A stretch of 64,000 nt of DNA from Cheiracanthium punctorium. Lineage: Eukaryota > Arthropoda > Arachnida > Araneae > Cheiracanthiidae. The notes below the pieces were generated by a model that ran no database searches, was not told the DNA's origin, and saw only the letters and a program-made list of their open reading frames with translations. The position numbers were made by a program, and so were the translations under genes. Location of the stretch: contig JAWZYV010016568.1 in NCBI GenBank assembly GCA_038373885.1, forward strand, positions 744,001 through 808,000. Reading direction: 5' to 3'. Positions 25,964-37,454 of the stretch are shown here, in pieces. The number at the start of each line of letters is the position of its first letter. The first letter of the stretch is position 1.

Positions 25964-26190
25964 ATGACCGTCCAGGTGGTGTAGTGGCTTAAGAACCATT
26001 CTATCATTCCTTGTGTCTGGGTTCAAATCCTAGCTTGGCATGGATGTTAACTTGTCCGTCCCTTCATAGGGCTTTATGTTGGCCTCCCACTGGGTGCCCC
26101 CATAATAAAATGCCCATAATATGTTCGGGCAGTTCTAGTGGACCATGTCTGATTGGCAAGTACCCGCTCGTTGAAAAAATAATTAAATAA
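25964..26190 (+). mobile_element. tRNA-headed SINE, family B copy 1
   Basis: Internal pol III promoter: A-box-like GGTGGTGTAGTGGC, and B-box-like GGGTTCAAATCC. The flanks ACAAAGCATGTGC (25951-25963) and AACAAGCACGTGC (26191-26203) look like an aged TSD. It shares about 200 bp with the element at 51936-52148. It lies inside the mariner transposase gene. Confidence 0.85.
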
Positions 26191-26484
26191 AACAAGCACG
26201 TGCCTGTGGAAAATGTCCTAGGATATGCTCTCCCTCATAACATTAAGTACATATGGTGCATATCGATATCATCCTATTTTGGTACAAGAATTACTGTAAT
26301 TTCAGGCTTATAATCTGCGGATTATCTACTAAAAAAGATGAAAATTTATCCAGTGCGTATTATGCATCCCTGCGTACAATCTGCTGAAATTTTTCCTGAA
26401 GCCTTCAGATTTTACAGTAAAAAACTTTTTAAAAACAAAATAAAAGTTCATTTCTTTTTTTCCAGTATATTTGCTGTCTATATA

Positions 26485-27206
26485 CCATGCAAAAACCCTT
26501 AACTGGTTAAAAATTTGTGACGCAGCATTTTACTTTATAGCTCTATGAATTTTAAATATAGGTCTTAAAAATAATGATATCAAATTTTGAGTGATGCCCT
26601 GCTGGGAATTTTAAAGATTTGTTTTTAAATTCCATTAAAGTTACGTTTGTTTTATTTTCTAAAGAAGATTTACGCATTTAAGCAATGCTTTTAATTATGA
26701 AATACACTGTGAAATATATCACACTTTCACTGAGTCTATATAATGTATTGAAATGAATTTATTTCAATAATTTAATTTATCTTTTGCGCCACGCTATCCA
26801 AAAGGGCAAGCAAAATTTACGTAAATATTTAGTTAGTGTCATAGTAAGCAAACTAAGTGAAATGTATATGAAAATTTTGCTTGTCCTTTTGGATAGCGTG
26901 ACGCAAAAGATAAATTAAATTATTGAAATAAATTCATTTCAATATATTATATAGACTCAGTGAAAGTGTGATATATTTCACAGTGTATTTCATAATTAAA
27001 GGCATTGCTTAAATGCGTAAATCTTCTTTAGAAAATAAAACGAAAGTAACTGTAATGGAATTTAAAAACAAATCTTTAAAATTCCCAGCAGGGCGTCACT
27101 CAAAATTTGACATCATTATTTTTAAGACCCATATTTAAAATTCATAGAGCTATAAAGTAAAATGCTGCGTCACAAATTTTTAACCAGTTAAGGGTTTTTG
27201 CATGGG
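26485..27206. mobile_element. Long palindromic MITE
   Basis: Two arms of about 330 bp (26485-26820 and 26875-27206) are near-perfect inverted copies, from CCATGCAAAAACCC to a CTATCCAAAAGGGCAAGCAAA block beside the short central spacer. No frame. A target duplication was not clear. High arm identity suggests recent origin. Confidence 0.85.
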
Positions 27207-27597
27207 GATATCATTACTTTTTAAGGGTATGGTCAGAAGATAATAAATTAGTTTCAAGGGCGAATTTCGGAAGTTTGCTTGACACTAAGTTATGTAAATA
27301 AATATACAAACCTGTTTTCATGCAGTATCAGAGTATTTGATTAAAAAGTCACAGCAAGTTCTTTTGTAACATGTAACAGAAAATTGACATATTTTTGTTA
27401 GAATTTTATAATAAGAGACATAATACTGATTATATTCAATAATTTTTTGAGTAATTTTCTATTTATAATTTGGGTCGAGTACGGATTAGTATCCCTGCCA
27501 CCATCTTTGATTTTATTTCATAAATTTGCATTCAGTTTAATGCTAAACGTAATTTTTACTATAGTTAACTTCTTTACTATAATTATATAACTATTGG

Positions 27598-27817
27598 GCC
27601 CCATCAGTGGCCGAGGGCATAGCGCTCTGAACTGGGAGACCGAAGGCGCCTGGTTCGAAATCAGGTTGCGTCCGCCGACCTAATCGTTCGGAGTTTTCTG
27701 TGGTTTCCTCCAAAACAGCGTAAATACGGGTTAGGACCCCTTAGAAAGACCCCAACGGAGGGCACCCCACGTCTCGGCTTAGAGCCTACGTGTAGCTAAT
27801 CGGCCGTAATTCAACAA
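27598..27817 (+). mobile_element. tRNA-headed SINE, family C
   Basis: A-box-like AGTGGCCGAGGGC and B-box GGTTCGAAATC lie about 40 bp apart. The tail AGCGTAAATACGGGTTAGG is shared with the 12.1-13.2 kb repeats. It is flanked by a perfect 14-bp TSD, TATATAACTATTGG, at 27584-27597 and 27818-27831. Confidence 0.92.
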
Positions 27818-28254
27818 TATATAACTATTGGTTCTATTGTTTTAATGCATTGTGATTCATTAATTTGCATTCAGTTTAACGATAACCATAAGTTAAGTTT
27901 CGTTAAAATTATTAATTTAATAATCTTGTTCTTAATTAATGATAATCTAGTTACTCGTTCTATTATTTTAATGCAATGTAATCTATTAATGCAATGTTTG
28001 CTTTCAGTTTAAACCTATCTCTAATTTAAAATTTTAACTATATTATGATACACTAAGTTTTTAACTAAGTTAATGATACATCTCAAAATTGTTGATTCAA
28101 TTAATTAATGACTATAATCATTAATAATAAAATAGAAAATTACTCAAAAAATTATTGTTTAAATTTGGTTTTATGTCGCTTTTTAGAAAACTAACTTCAT
28201 ACTATGTTTTTTTTTTTTTTTTTATCAGTTGATAATTTCATTTTTTTAGAGAAC

Positions 28255-28500
28255 GTTTAGACGAACTACCAGTTTAAGAATAAGGGTCTTGCGCGGTTGA
28301 CTTTCTTAGTGCTTCTGAAGCGTATTTACGTTACATCGTGAGAAAAAACGTCCAAAACTCCGAATTTTTAGATTATCAGCCATCCGGTAGACAAGAACCC
28401 TGGACCTTCATACTTCAGTTATCTACCATCTTCAGTATCTTATCAACTCGGCTCGGGTGGGCACAACATCTAGTTTTAGATGCCATCTCCGGCCTTTAAA
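28255..28500. repeat. SINE-like fragment
   Basis: Contains GTATTTACGTTACATCGTGAG, TCCAAAACTCCGAATTTTTAG and CCCTGGACCTTCATACTTCA blocks that resemble SINE bodies (compare TTATGTTACATCTGGAGAAA at 12110). No intact promoter boxes or duplications were found. Confidence 0.4.
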
Positions 28501-29104
28501 TGTCTAATACAAAATATAGTGCATGTATAAATTTAGATTAATTAATCAAATTTCTATCTGAAAAGTATTGAACAAAATTTTAAATCTGGTATTTAAAGGA
28601 ATAAAAAATAAAAGTGAGAAAAACCTAAGATTTGGCAAAAATATTGGCTTTTTAAAATTATAATTCAATAATTTCAATAAATTTTATATATACATGAAGA
28701 GTAAAAGAATTATTATTAAAACTAGTTAGTATGTAAAACTACTATTTATTTTCATTTGAATACTAAATAATTATTATTAATTAATTATGTGAGCTTTCTG
28801 AAGAGAAAAAAAAATCCATTGAAATATTAATTACATATTGAATTCTCCAGATAGAATTAATAATATTAGAAAAATAAAGACTTCATTTAATTAGAAATAA
28901 CTATCAAAATACTAGGGAAACAAAATACTTAAAGAAAAAGTTAGGAAGGAGTTTTACCAAAAAATACTTAAATTCATTATTTTTTTAATTCAAAGTCTTA
29001 ACTATTTTTAATTATTAATTACAGCAAAATAAATTACAGAAAAAATAAGTAAAGTATATAATAATCAGTTATTATTTTTTAAAATTAAATAAAACAAAAA
29101 TGAC

Positions 29105-29640
29105 AGTAACACAAAGCTCATCTCGCAAAAGGGCGACGTCGGGTACACAACTTAAGTTATCTGATCAGAAAGACGAAGCGAAAGGTACCAGTTGTCTACG
29201 ACCGAACTGGTTTAGGATATAAGATAACTTGTATAAATCTTGTCACGGATCTACAGCACTGTATTCCTGCTCCCTGTCTTGTGTACTGCCTCCCAAACGA
29301 GATCATTTTCCGTATTTCCTTACGCGGGTTAAATAGTTCCCTCTTTGAACTGGATTAAATTAAAAAAACGAGTTTTCCTAGCTTAACCGGCGACGTCACT
29401 CATCGAATTTGGCACCGATTAAAATCATATATTAATTGTAAAAAATTCGTTAGAGCGGATTCCGAGATCCACAAGAGAACAACAAAGAAATTCAAAAACT
29501 GGCTGTATATATAAGTGCCACGAGATTTTACGGTTGGTTGGTTGGGCCACTACAAGTTGGTTGGTTGGTTGGTTGGTTGGTCACTACTGGCTGCGCCACT
29601 AGTAGAACTGCCGTTCTACATGATTATTCCAGAAAAGGTT
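29105..29640. repeat. Dispersed repeat with TATA box and (TTGG)n microsatellite
   Basis: Related to 20660-21300. A TATATATAAG motif at about 29506 is followed by TTGG repeats (29556-29580). It may be a promoter-bearing terminal repeat. No coding sequence was recognised. Confidence 0.45.
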
Positions 29641-31047
29641 TATTGTTTGTATAAGTATTATCCCAGTAAAAAGGTAGGTCTCATTTCAATTTTGTTTTTC
29701 TTATAACAATGTCACTTGACTAAATAATTACGATGTTACAAAATATGCGATAAGTATTCTGCATGCTACCATACATTTTTTGTTTTGTTTGTTCCGAAAG
29801 AAATGTTCGCTTTCTTATATTTGATTAATTTCATAATACAGTTCTTAGGGCTTACAGGTAGAATGCCTAGCTTAAAAATTGTGTATCAATTGTGATTTAA
29901 ATCGAAAAATGACCATCAAAGTATGTTTGATAATTCTCATTCATAACAATAGATTTTTAGTAGGAAATGTTTTACAGTAAGCCGATTCTAATATTAATAC
30001 TGTGGTTTTACTATACATAGAAAATAATTACCAATTTTGGTCAAAGCATCGCCATACTATCCGCGGATAACCTACCGCTGCAGATTATCTAAAGAAATAT
30101 TTTTTTTCTACTTAAAAAAAAGCGCCTGCGGATTATAAGCCGGAAATTACGGTATTGCCAGGAGACAAAAAATGTAATTTGATTTCTGCATTTTCATTTT
30201 GAATAAGCAAAATGATAAATCCGTTGTTCATTAGTGACATTCTTTGGACCAATGAGTGTCATTTTATAAGACAGGCTGTTATAATATACAAAATAATCAC
30301 TATTGATCTCTGCAAAACCCATGTTTCATTCACCTAAACAGACATCAAATGCATTGATTGGTAAATGTCTGGTGAGGCATATGTAAAAAGACCTTAATAA
30401 GGCCATTTTTCTTTAGATGGTGTTTAAACATCCAAGACACGTGCGCAGATTTTAGAGGGCCCAGTGACTGACTTCTGAGATGAATGTGTTTCACTACGAG
30501 ATCTATCAAAAATGTGGTTTCATCATGATTGTGCTCAGCACATAAAATCACTAAAGCCTCATACTGTTCTAATCAAAAACATTTGGAAATAATGTAACTG
30601 GGTACAGATGTCCTGTTGAGTGGCCTCCAAGATCACCAGACCCCTTAGACCACTTTCTCTGGGGTTTCTTGAAAAATAATGTATATGAAAAAGAATCAGG
30701 AAGTCCATCAGACTTACTATATGTATAGCATGCAGATGTGTAACACCGAGTATGCTACACAAAGTACAGGAAGAGTTTTCTACACGAATGCATATTTGCC
30801 TAGCAGCTGAATGAAGCTACTTAGAGCAAATGATACGCTAACAGAATTCAAACTTCCAAATTGCATGTATGCATATGTTAAAATGTTTCATTTTCTAATT
30901 CAATGTTCAATGAAGTGTTTTATTCCATTGTTATTTTTATTTTAAGTTATTCATATTATTTACACAAATTCATTTAAAAAACTCTTTAAAAAATTCTATA
31001 TTTTTTTTATGTTACTTTATTGGATACACATAGCTAAACGTTAATTG

Positions 31048-31807
31048 TAGGGAATGCAATCCTGCACTGTTTTTTGCTTTGCAGGATTTCAGGATTGAGA
31101 TTTGTTGATCCCACGGGATTGACGTTTCATTCAACTAATGATTAATTATAATGCAGAAAAGTAGGAAAATGTAAGATTTTAAGCACTATCAAGTTTAATA
31201 ATAAAAACTTATCTCATTTGATAATTCATACAATACCTTACATAAATATGAAAATTGCCTTCCTAGTCTTGATCTAATTTTGATAGAGAATACAAAAGCA
31301 CTAGACAAAAGGCTTTCTTTTCTTTCTTTTTTCTACGAAACCCTGAAGGAGCCATACATTTTTGCATGGTTAACTGAAGGTCACTTTTTAAATACATCCT
31401 TAGCATGGGCAGCCATATGATTGTTTGTAAGGAGAAGTAAGACAAGTCAATGGTCCTGTCCCAGAAAGATACAATATTTAGTGTGGAAGCACCTCTCCAT
31501 TATAGCAGTATGTAAATCATAACAATATAGGAGCTGGTGGTTGGGGGGGATGGGGAGGGGGGTAGACTGTGGTCCCTCCCTGCTATACATATCAGCTCCT
31601 ATGATCACTGGTTCTTATTCTTCATCTTATACAAAAATTTTGGCCATTTATGATTGAAAAAGAGGCATGAAATTGCAGTAAAAATAATTTATTTCTCAGT
31701 TTTAATCCTGCAGGATTACGGTCTTAATCCCACAAGACCAGTCCCACAAACATTTGTCCGGGATCTCACAGGATCCCATTCCCATGGGATCAGGATTGCA
31801 TTCCCTA
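31048..31807. mobile_element. Non-autonomous hAT element, copy 2 (760 bp)
   Basis: Ends TAGGGAATGCAATCC and GGATTGCATTCCCTA are perfectly inverted over 15 bp. The TSD is GTTAATTG (31040-31047) and GTTAATCG (31808-31815). Same family as 14490-15185. The interior is AT-rich without a transposase frame. Confidence 0.92.
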
Positions 31808-32328
31808 GTTAATCGTTGTTATTGCAATCTACATTCATAAAATAGTTAATGAAATTGCTAATAATTACAAGGCTCAAAACCATGTACATTCATTTTCTCA
31901 AACGCATTCTGTATAAAAACACCCTATTTCAGATCTTGAAAAGTGCTCTAACTATAAGCAGCTGTAATTCCGTGAATTTTAGTCATAGAAGGACAGCTTT
32001 TGTACATGAAACTGTTGAATATAACTGATAAGACTGGGAGACCGTATAAAAATTTAAATTAAATTATTTTTATAAAAATTGATCTATTGATTGTAACTGC
32101 TTCTGTGATATAATAGATTATAAATTTAAAGCATTTTGCAATTGAAAGCATGAGTCTCTGACTAACAGTTTAGGAAACAACCATTGGGCACTGTTAGCAC
32201 TGGATACCCTGTATAAACATACCAGATACATTCCAGATACATTAATGTGACCACAACCAACTTTTGACATCAACGTGAAATAACCAATCACAGAAGGCAG
32301 ATGGCAGCACAAAGCAGTAGAGCATATA

Positions 32329-33355
32329 CCGGGTGATTCAAAATAGATGTTTTAAACCATAGGTGATGAAAACATACTTCCAATTAGAAAAGTTCGTCAA
32401 ATTAAGAGTAGTTTTCAGATATGGCTTTTTTTTACTGGGGGTTGTATACATATTAAAATACGAAATTTAATTTTTATATGGTCCCTCCTTTCCTACCTTT
32501 TATGTTTAAAAGAATGTTGTTCTTTGCCTAAGAAAATTAATAAAAGAAATTCTGTGTCTCTACGTGGAAAAGTTACCGAGATATATCAATTTGTAAATTT
32601 TTCATTTGTCGCCAAGCAATAAGGGGATGTCTCCAAAGTGAGAAAAATATAATTACTTTTCAACTGACATTAATTTATGTTAATAGTCACCCGACAGACA
32701 CAAATTTAGCTAGAATTTTCCCGCAACGCATGTTTGGCAGTTTCTAATGAAAGTTACCACACCATAGTAACCTACACCCTTATTTTGCCATTCTCATTAC
32801 ACTTTAAAATTCTTTCGCTAGAAGAGTGATGTAATCAGTGAATGACCCCCCCCCCCCAAAAAGATTACATTATCTCTAATTTCATAAAGCAGTACCGATC
32901 AGTTTAAGTAAAACTCTACCTGTTAGTTTCACACATTTGAAAGCATTTAATTACTTTTCCCAACAATGGGATCTTTATTTATCTTTATCAACTCATAGTT
33001 GGTGACCTAAACTAAAAATTTTTACTGTGAAAACTGATGCCAACACAGTAGGTAAAGTGGCATAAGTTATCATTTTCAAAATTAAATTTCTCACTAACTA
33101 TTTCACTTTAGAGACACCGGATTTGGTTTATTAATTTTCTTAGGCAAAGAGCAACATTCTTCTAAGTATAAAAGGTAGGAAAGAAGGGACCGTATAAAAA
33201 ATTAAATTTCGTATTTTAATATGTATACAACCCCCAGTAAAAATGCCAAATCTGAAAGCTACTCTTAATTTGGCGAACTTTTCTAATTGGAAGTAGGTTT
33301 TGATCACTTACGATTTAAAAAATAATCACCTTAACATCTATTTTGAATCACCTGG
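32329..33355. mobile_element. Palindromic TA-target MITE, 1027 bp
   Basis: Arms starting CCGGGTGATTCAAAATAG and ending CTATTTTGAATCACCTGG are inverted for about 270 bp and contain TACAACCCCCAGTAAAAA-type sequence. It is flanked by TA at 32327-32328 and 33356-33357. Excision with one TA rejoins the Tc1 sequence. No frame. Confidence 0.88.
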
Positions 33356-33389
33356 TATAAAGGGTGTCCGAGGGAATCAGAAGACATTG

Positions 33390-34430
33390 CAATGTCTTCT
33401 GAGCAAATCATCTGACATCCAAAAAGGCAGTTGTTGGCTTTCAGAGCAAGGAGGAAAGCATTTCTGAAACAGCTAATTTTGTAAACTATTCACATACCGC
33501 TGTGATAAAAGTATACTGTGCATAGAAAAATGGCGAAAAATCAGTGACGAGGCAAATATGGTGCACCACAAGTCACATATGGCAGAAATGGGCAATGGCT
33601 GTGTAAAGGCGTTTGGCCTAATAGGCATGCAACCATTGAACAACTGACCGCCCAGATGAAGCAATGGTCTACCAATAGTGTCTTTTCAACAACGGTTCAG
33701 CAAATGTTGCCACATGTGGGTCTCTGCAGCAGACATCTAGTTAATGCACCTACGTTGAGCACTGTTTATCGGCAAAGAAAACTGGAATTTGCATGCCGGT
33801 ACCCCAAATGGACATCTGCTGAGTGACGACAGGTGGCTTTTCTGATGAATCTTGTTTTATGCTCCAGCAGACAAATGAATGTTGGTGTATAGAGCATGAA
33901 ACATCTGAAAGCAAACACCCTGCAACAATTGTCCATAAGGATGCAAGCTAGAAGAGGGATGTTTTGGGGATGTGTTCTTGGCATTCTCTGGGTAGACTCA
34001 TCATTGTGTGGAAGCAGTGGCGTAGCCATGGGGGGGGAAGAATGGGGGTCATAACCCCCTCCCCATTAAAAATTTCTGGCTACGCTACTGTGTATAAGTC
34101 ATGATGGATCAACACAAGTATGCATCTATCCTTGTAGACCATGTTCAACCCTACATGAGAGTTGTTTTTCCTCAGGATGATGGAATCTACCAGCAGGACA
34201 ATGTGAGGTGTCATACAGCTTACAGCATACATGTGTGGTTCGAAGAGCACTAGGATGAGTTTACCACACTATCCTGGACAGCAAACTTCCTGGACTTACA
34301 CCCAAAGAGAATCTGTGAAACCACCTTGAATGGGTTGTTTGTGCCATGAATCCTCAACCACATAACCTAGCGCAACTGGCCACGACACTGAAGTTAGTAT
34401 GACTCAACATCCCAGTGAACACCTTCAAGA
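33390..34430 (+). pseudogene. Tc1-type transposase remnant
   Basis: Broken plus-strand frames recall Tc1 transposase: a RW/KISDEAN stretch near 33530, then YQQDNVRCHTA and HVWFEEH near 34190-34250 and a LSWTAN motif near 34270. QQDNA.CHTA and LSWPANSPDLNP are DDE-domain landmarks. Several stops and shifts, and a small insertion at 34014-34092, make it inactive. Confidence 0.75.
34014..34092. mobile_element. Miniature insertion with GTGGCGTAGCC ends
   Basis: CAGTGGCGTAGCCATGGGGG and AAATTTCTGGCTACGCTACTG are inverted around a 79-bp insert that interrupts the Tc1 remnant. The flanks TGTGGAAG and TGTATAAG agree at six of eight positions. Similar ends appear at 35633 and 49520. Confidence 0.55.
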
Positions 34431-34940
34431 ACTAACTGACTATCTCAGGGTTTATGCTCATTTTTAAAAAAGAAATTTAATGAGTATTGAAGGTGTACTT
34501 AAGGAACCCAAAATTTTTTTTAAGGACTCCCCTTTTTTCTGGACAACCAATGTAAATATTCATAATAATCCTTATTTTAAATAGGTCACCACAAAACCTA
34601 AAACACATTAAAGTTTGCACTACAGGAAAAGAAATCTAGGTTAACTTAGGAGAATTTATACATGAGTGTCATTGTGCATTACAAGCATGTTTTAACAGAA
34701 ATTTTAATCCAAACTGAATATAAGAAAAATACAGATTTTTGAAGCCATGTCCCAAAAAAAAAAAAAAAAAAAGTCTTAAAATGAAAGACAAAAATTAAAC
34801 TATACACCATTTTTATTGTTATTATATAATTTTCTGTAAGTATAACAAACTCTAAATTGGTTAAAGAAATATAAAGTCTTCTTTCACCTTTAAGTCCTGA
34901 AAGAAATGGGAGTATAAATTTACAAAAAAGAGGTTTACTT

Positions 34941-35474
34941 CTTAAGTTCATGAAGCATATCTTTAATTGTAACATTAATGTTCATTATTTCTGCAGTTTT
35001 TTCTTTGGCAGCTCACCTAAAATTGTTTGACTGCACCTAAAACTGTTTGAAGTCTCAGATTTGATGTTTTCCCGGCCTTTTCCAATGATTTGTTTGCAGA
35101 TTTTTGTAACTCTTCAACAGCTTATCCTGGTTGTTACTGTGAATGCAAAATTAAGGAGTTTTTCACACCTATAATATTAAGGAGTTTTAAGGGCCTTAAA
35201 TTTTGTAACATGAATTTTAGGAATTTTTAAGGAACATATGAACCCAGTATATTCCTACACGTCTCGCAGTGGTCCGCTCTGCAAAAAAAGTGGTTATTCT
35301 GGCTTTCAGCAGGTGGTCACATTAATGTTACTGGCAGTAGCGTGCTTAAGTTCATGAAGCATATCTTTAATTGTAACATTAATGTTCATTATTTCTGCAG
35401 TTTTTTCTTTGGCAGCTCACCTAAAACTGTTTGACTGCACCTAAAACTGTTTGAAGTCTCAGATTTGATGTTTA
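34941..35474. repeat. Direct duplication of about 130 bp
   Basis: 34941-35071 and 35345-35474 are almost identical (CTTAAGTTCATGAAGCATAT through TCTCAGATTTGATGTTT). Each contains a smaller CTAAAA(C/T)TGTTTGA tandem pair. The second copy abuts the Tc1 right end. Confidence 0.85.
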
Positions 35475-35479
35475 GCGTA

Positions 35480-35640
35480 GCGTAGGCAGAAAAAAAATTT
35501 AGGGGGGTTTAGGCACTGATGTAACGGATAATCTACATTATGGATCGCATTATTCATGTCAATAATGGAACTCTGCTAAATTTTAGGGGGGGGGGGTTCT
35601 GACACCCAAACGCCCCCCCCTCGCTACGCCTCTGGTTACT
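35480..35640. repeat. G/C-tract element with GCGTAGC ends
   Basis: Starts TAGCGTAGCGTAGGCAG and ends CTCGCTACGCCTCTGG, with TTTAGGGGGG and GGGGGGG/CCCCCCC tracts inside. The end motif resembles other GTAGC-type insertions in this window. Class uncertain. Confidence 0.4.
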
Positions 35641-35858
35641 GGACTGTTTAGTTTATAAATAAATAAATATATATATGTAAAATAGATTGAGCATTTCAGT
35701 AGTCAGATTCAAAACAAATTGCTTTTAAAATGCAACTGTGATCAATTTCATTTTTACATCATGCACTTAAAAAAACTTTAATTAGGAGCTGACATTCCAC
35801 CATTTTTATACAAAAAGATTGCCATAAATAGCAAATTGGCCATTGCTTTAGCATAGGA

Positions 35859-36152
35859 CAGTGGGTTCCCAAAGTGTGTGCTGCGGCATCCCAAGGTGCC
35901 ATACAGAGAGGAAAGGAATGCCACAAAGTGACCATGATTTCATTAAAGTACTTGCTTGAATTTTAAATTAGAACTTTATTAATTATGCTTGCTTGATTTT
36001 GCTAATTTGTTCTTTGCAATTGCACAAATGTAATTACATAAATCTACATAAAATTGCAGTATTCCAGAGATATTGCATGACAAGGATGCAGTGAGAAGAT
36101 TCTAATTATTTTAAGGGTACCATGACTTTTCTGTAAGCTTGGGAATTCCTCG
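35859..36152. mobile_element. hAT-like MITE remnant
   Basis: Left end CAGTGGGTTCCCAAAGTGTG and a GGCATCCCAAGGTGCC block; right side GGTACCATGACTTTTCTG and GCTTGGGAATTCC, in inverted orientation. Typical of hAT MITEs. Target duplication not readable. Confidence 0.55.
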
Positions 36153-37077
36153 TACAGACTACAATTTCAAGTAGCAAAACAATGTTTTAGCTTTTAACGC
36201 AAAAGAATGTTTGATACGAATATTTGTTCTACCTTTAAATGTTCGATTCATTCCAGTGAAGAACATGGAATGCTTGATTTTCCCACTGAAATCAACAGAA
36301 GGAAAAGTTTGAATTGACAAAGAGACGCTTGTATATCAGGATCACATATTCAAGCTTTACAGACTGCTTCCATTTCTCTTCAAAAATATCAAAGAGGTGA
36401 TGAACAAGCTAAATCTGACAGACAGCTGCACATGCATTGACCTCTGTATATTGTAAGGCATTCAGCTTTAATAGTTGAATAAGCAAATATTTAAATAAGC
36501 TCTGACAAAAAAAGATGACATCTCAAGCAAGATAGTTTTATGAACTTTGAGATTCAGTTTAGCTGGAAATAGCTTACAAAAATGGTTTCAATTCAATTTT
36601 ATTGAATTGCAAAAATATGATTAACAGTGCTTGCTCAATTTATCTTCCGATTTTTAATCTTTGGAAATGCCTTTAACACATCTATACCGAATGGTTTAAA
36701 AGTTTGCCTTCATTAGCAGAAAAATTAAAGAAAACAAGATCTTGATCTTAGTTACTTTTAAAACTGGATAATCTTATTTTTCCCAGATTTCGGTGATTTT
36801 CAACTATGAAAGAAAATGGATGGAACAGCATTATCAATCTGTTTAAAATTTTTCTTAAGAAAAATACAGAATTGAAAAAAATATATATTTAACTCTGTTT
36901 CTCATTTGTTTGTATTAGTGTGTTATTAAATCAACTGTCCAAAACCCTGTACAAAGAATAGGTACTTCAGACAGTTACAACATGTACATAAGACACATCA
37001 ATTAACTATGAAAAAGGTAATAGTAAAAATTATTACTGTTTTCACTTTATCAGAATTTCATTACTAATTTAACTCAC

Positions 37078-37299
37078 CGAATTCTCCTCTTCTATTAAGA
37101 CATCACTAGCACTTTCATGTACATTCAAATCTTCTTTTTCATAGGATTTCTCAAGGTACTTTAAGCTTTGGTCGGAATGCTTACTTTTTACATCTTCATC
37201 AATTAAAGGAGCAACATAGTCATCATCATCACTAGTTAAGCCTAATTCTTCACCATAACTAAAATGTACCCATTGCCATAATTCTTGAGAAGACATAGG
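37078..37299 (-). CDS. Gramd1: Gramd1 exon F (post-GRAM acidic segment)
   Basis: 222 nt, 74 codons, phase 0 at both ends. It opens PMSSQELWQWVHFSYGEELG and continues LTSDDDDYV, matching the vertebrate block P..P.ELW..V...YG.ELGLTSDDEDYV directly after the GRAM domain. The rest is acidic and Ser/Lys-rich (SDQSLKYLEKSYEKED, then VLIEEENS) and looks disordered. The donor is GTGAGT and the acceptor is TTTTTTCTAG. An in-frame methionine at the second codon is internal. Confidence 0.95.
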
Positions 37300-37454
37300 C
37301 TAGAAAAAAAAAAAAAAAAGGGGGGGGAGAAAGAATTTTTTTTTTTTTTAATTATAAAACAAGACAAAACATTTTATTAATTCAAAGCTATCTTTTACAT
37401 ACATAACTCAAAAAAATACATGTAAATCAAATATTAAAACACCTAAAACAAATT

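Larger units (their letters stand above)
26294..30152. mobile_element. TA-target element (Tc1/mariner or pogo type), inserted in the mariner ORF
   Basis: Ends CTGTAATTTCAGGCTTATAA and TTATAAGCCGGAAATTACGG are inverted, with TA at 26292-26293 and 30153-30154. Removing it with one TA restores the mariner reading frame across the break, which fixes both borders exactly. Length is 3859 bp. No transposase is recognisable. The interior holds a palindromic MITE, a SINE and other repeats. The end sequence (TA)CCGTAATTT recurs at 61636-63071. Confidence 0.85.
24876..32211 (+). mobile_element. Old mariner/IS630-type element, expanded by nested insertions
   Basis: Ends CAGGGTGTGCAGTGCTAATG and its inverted relative (GGCACTGTTAGCACTGGATACC then CTG) share about 50 bp, flanked by TA at 24874-24875 and 32212-32213. 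Plus-strand transposase remnants: NHPSASTILKVVKHLRNE (about 25835-25915), YRYHPILVQELLPGD across the 26294-30152 insertion, and VEWPPRSPDPLDHFLWGFLK then NNVYEK (about 30610-30690). PPRSPD.TPLD.FLWG.LK is the mariner-type catalytic region. Many stops show long inactivity. A SINE, a TA element and a hAT element are inserted in it. Confidence 0.8.
32222..35336 (+). mobile_element. Decayed Tc1-type element
   Basis: Inverted ends ACATTAATGTGACCAC (about 32239-32254) and GTGGTCACATTAATGTTACT (about 35314-35333) bracket a broken plus-strand transposase and later insertions. It adjoins the mariner end at 32211. Outer borders are approximate to a few bases. Confidence 0.7.

Noticed and set aside
25964..26040. 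Possible tRNA gene from A- and B-box-like motifs
   Set aside because: Same reasons: no cloverleaf, second copy at 51936 with a shared 200-bp body.
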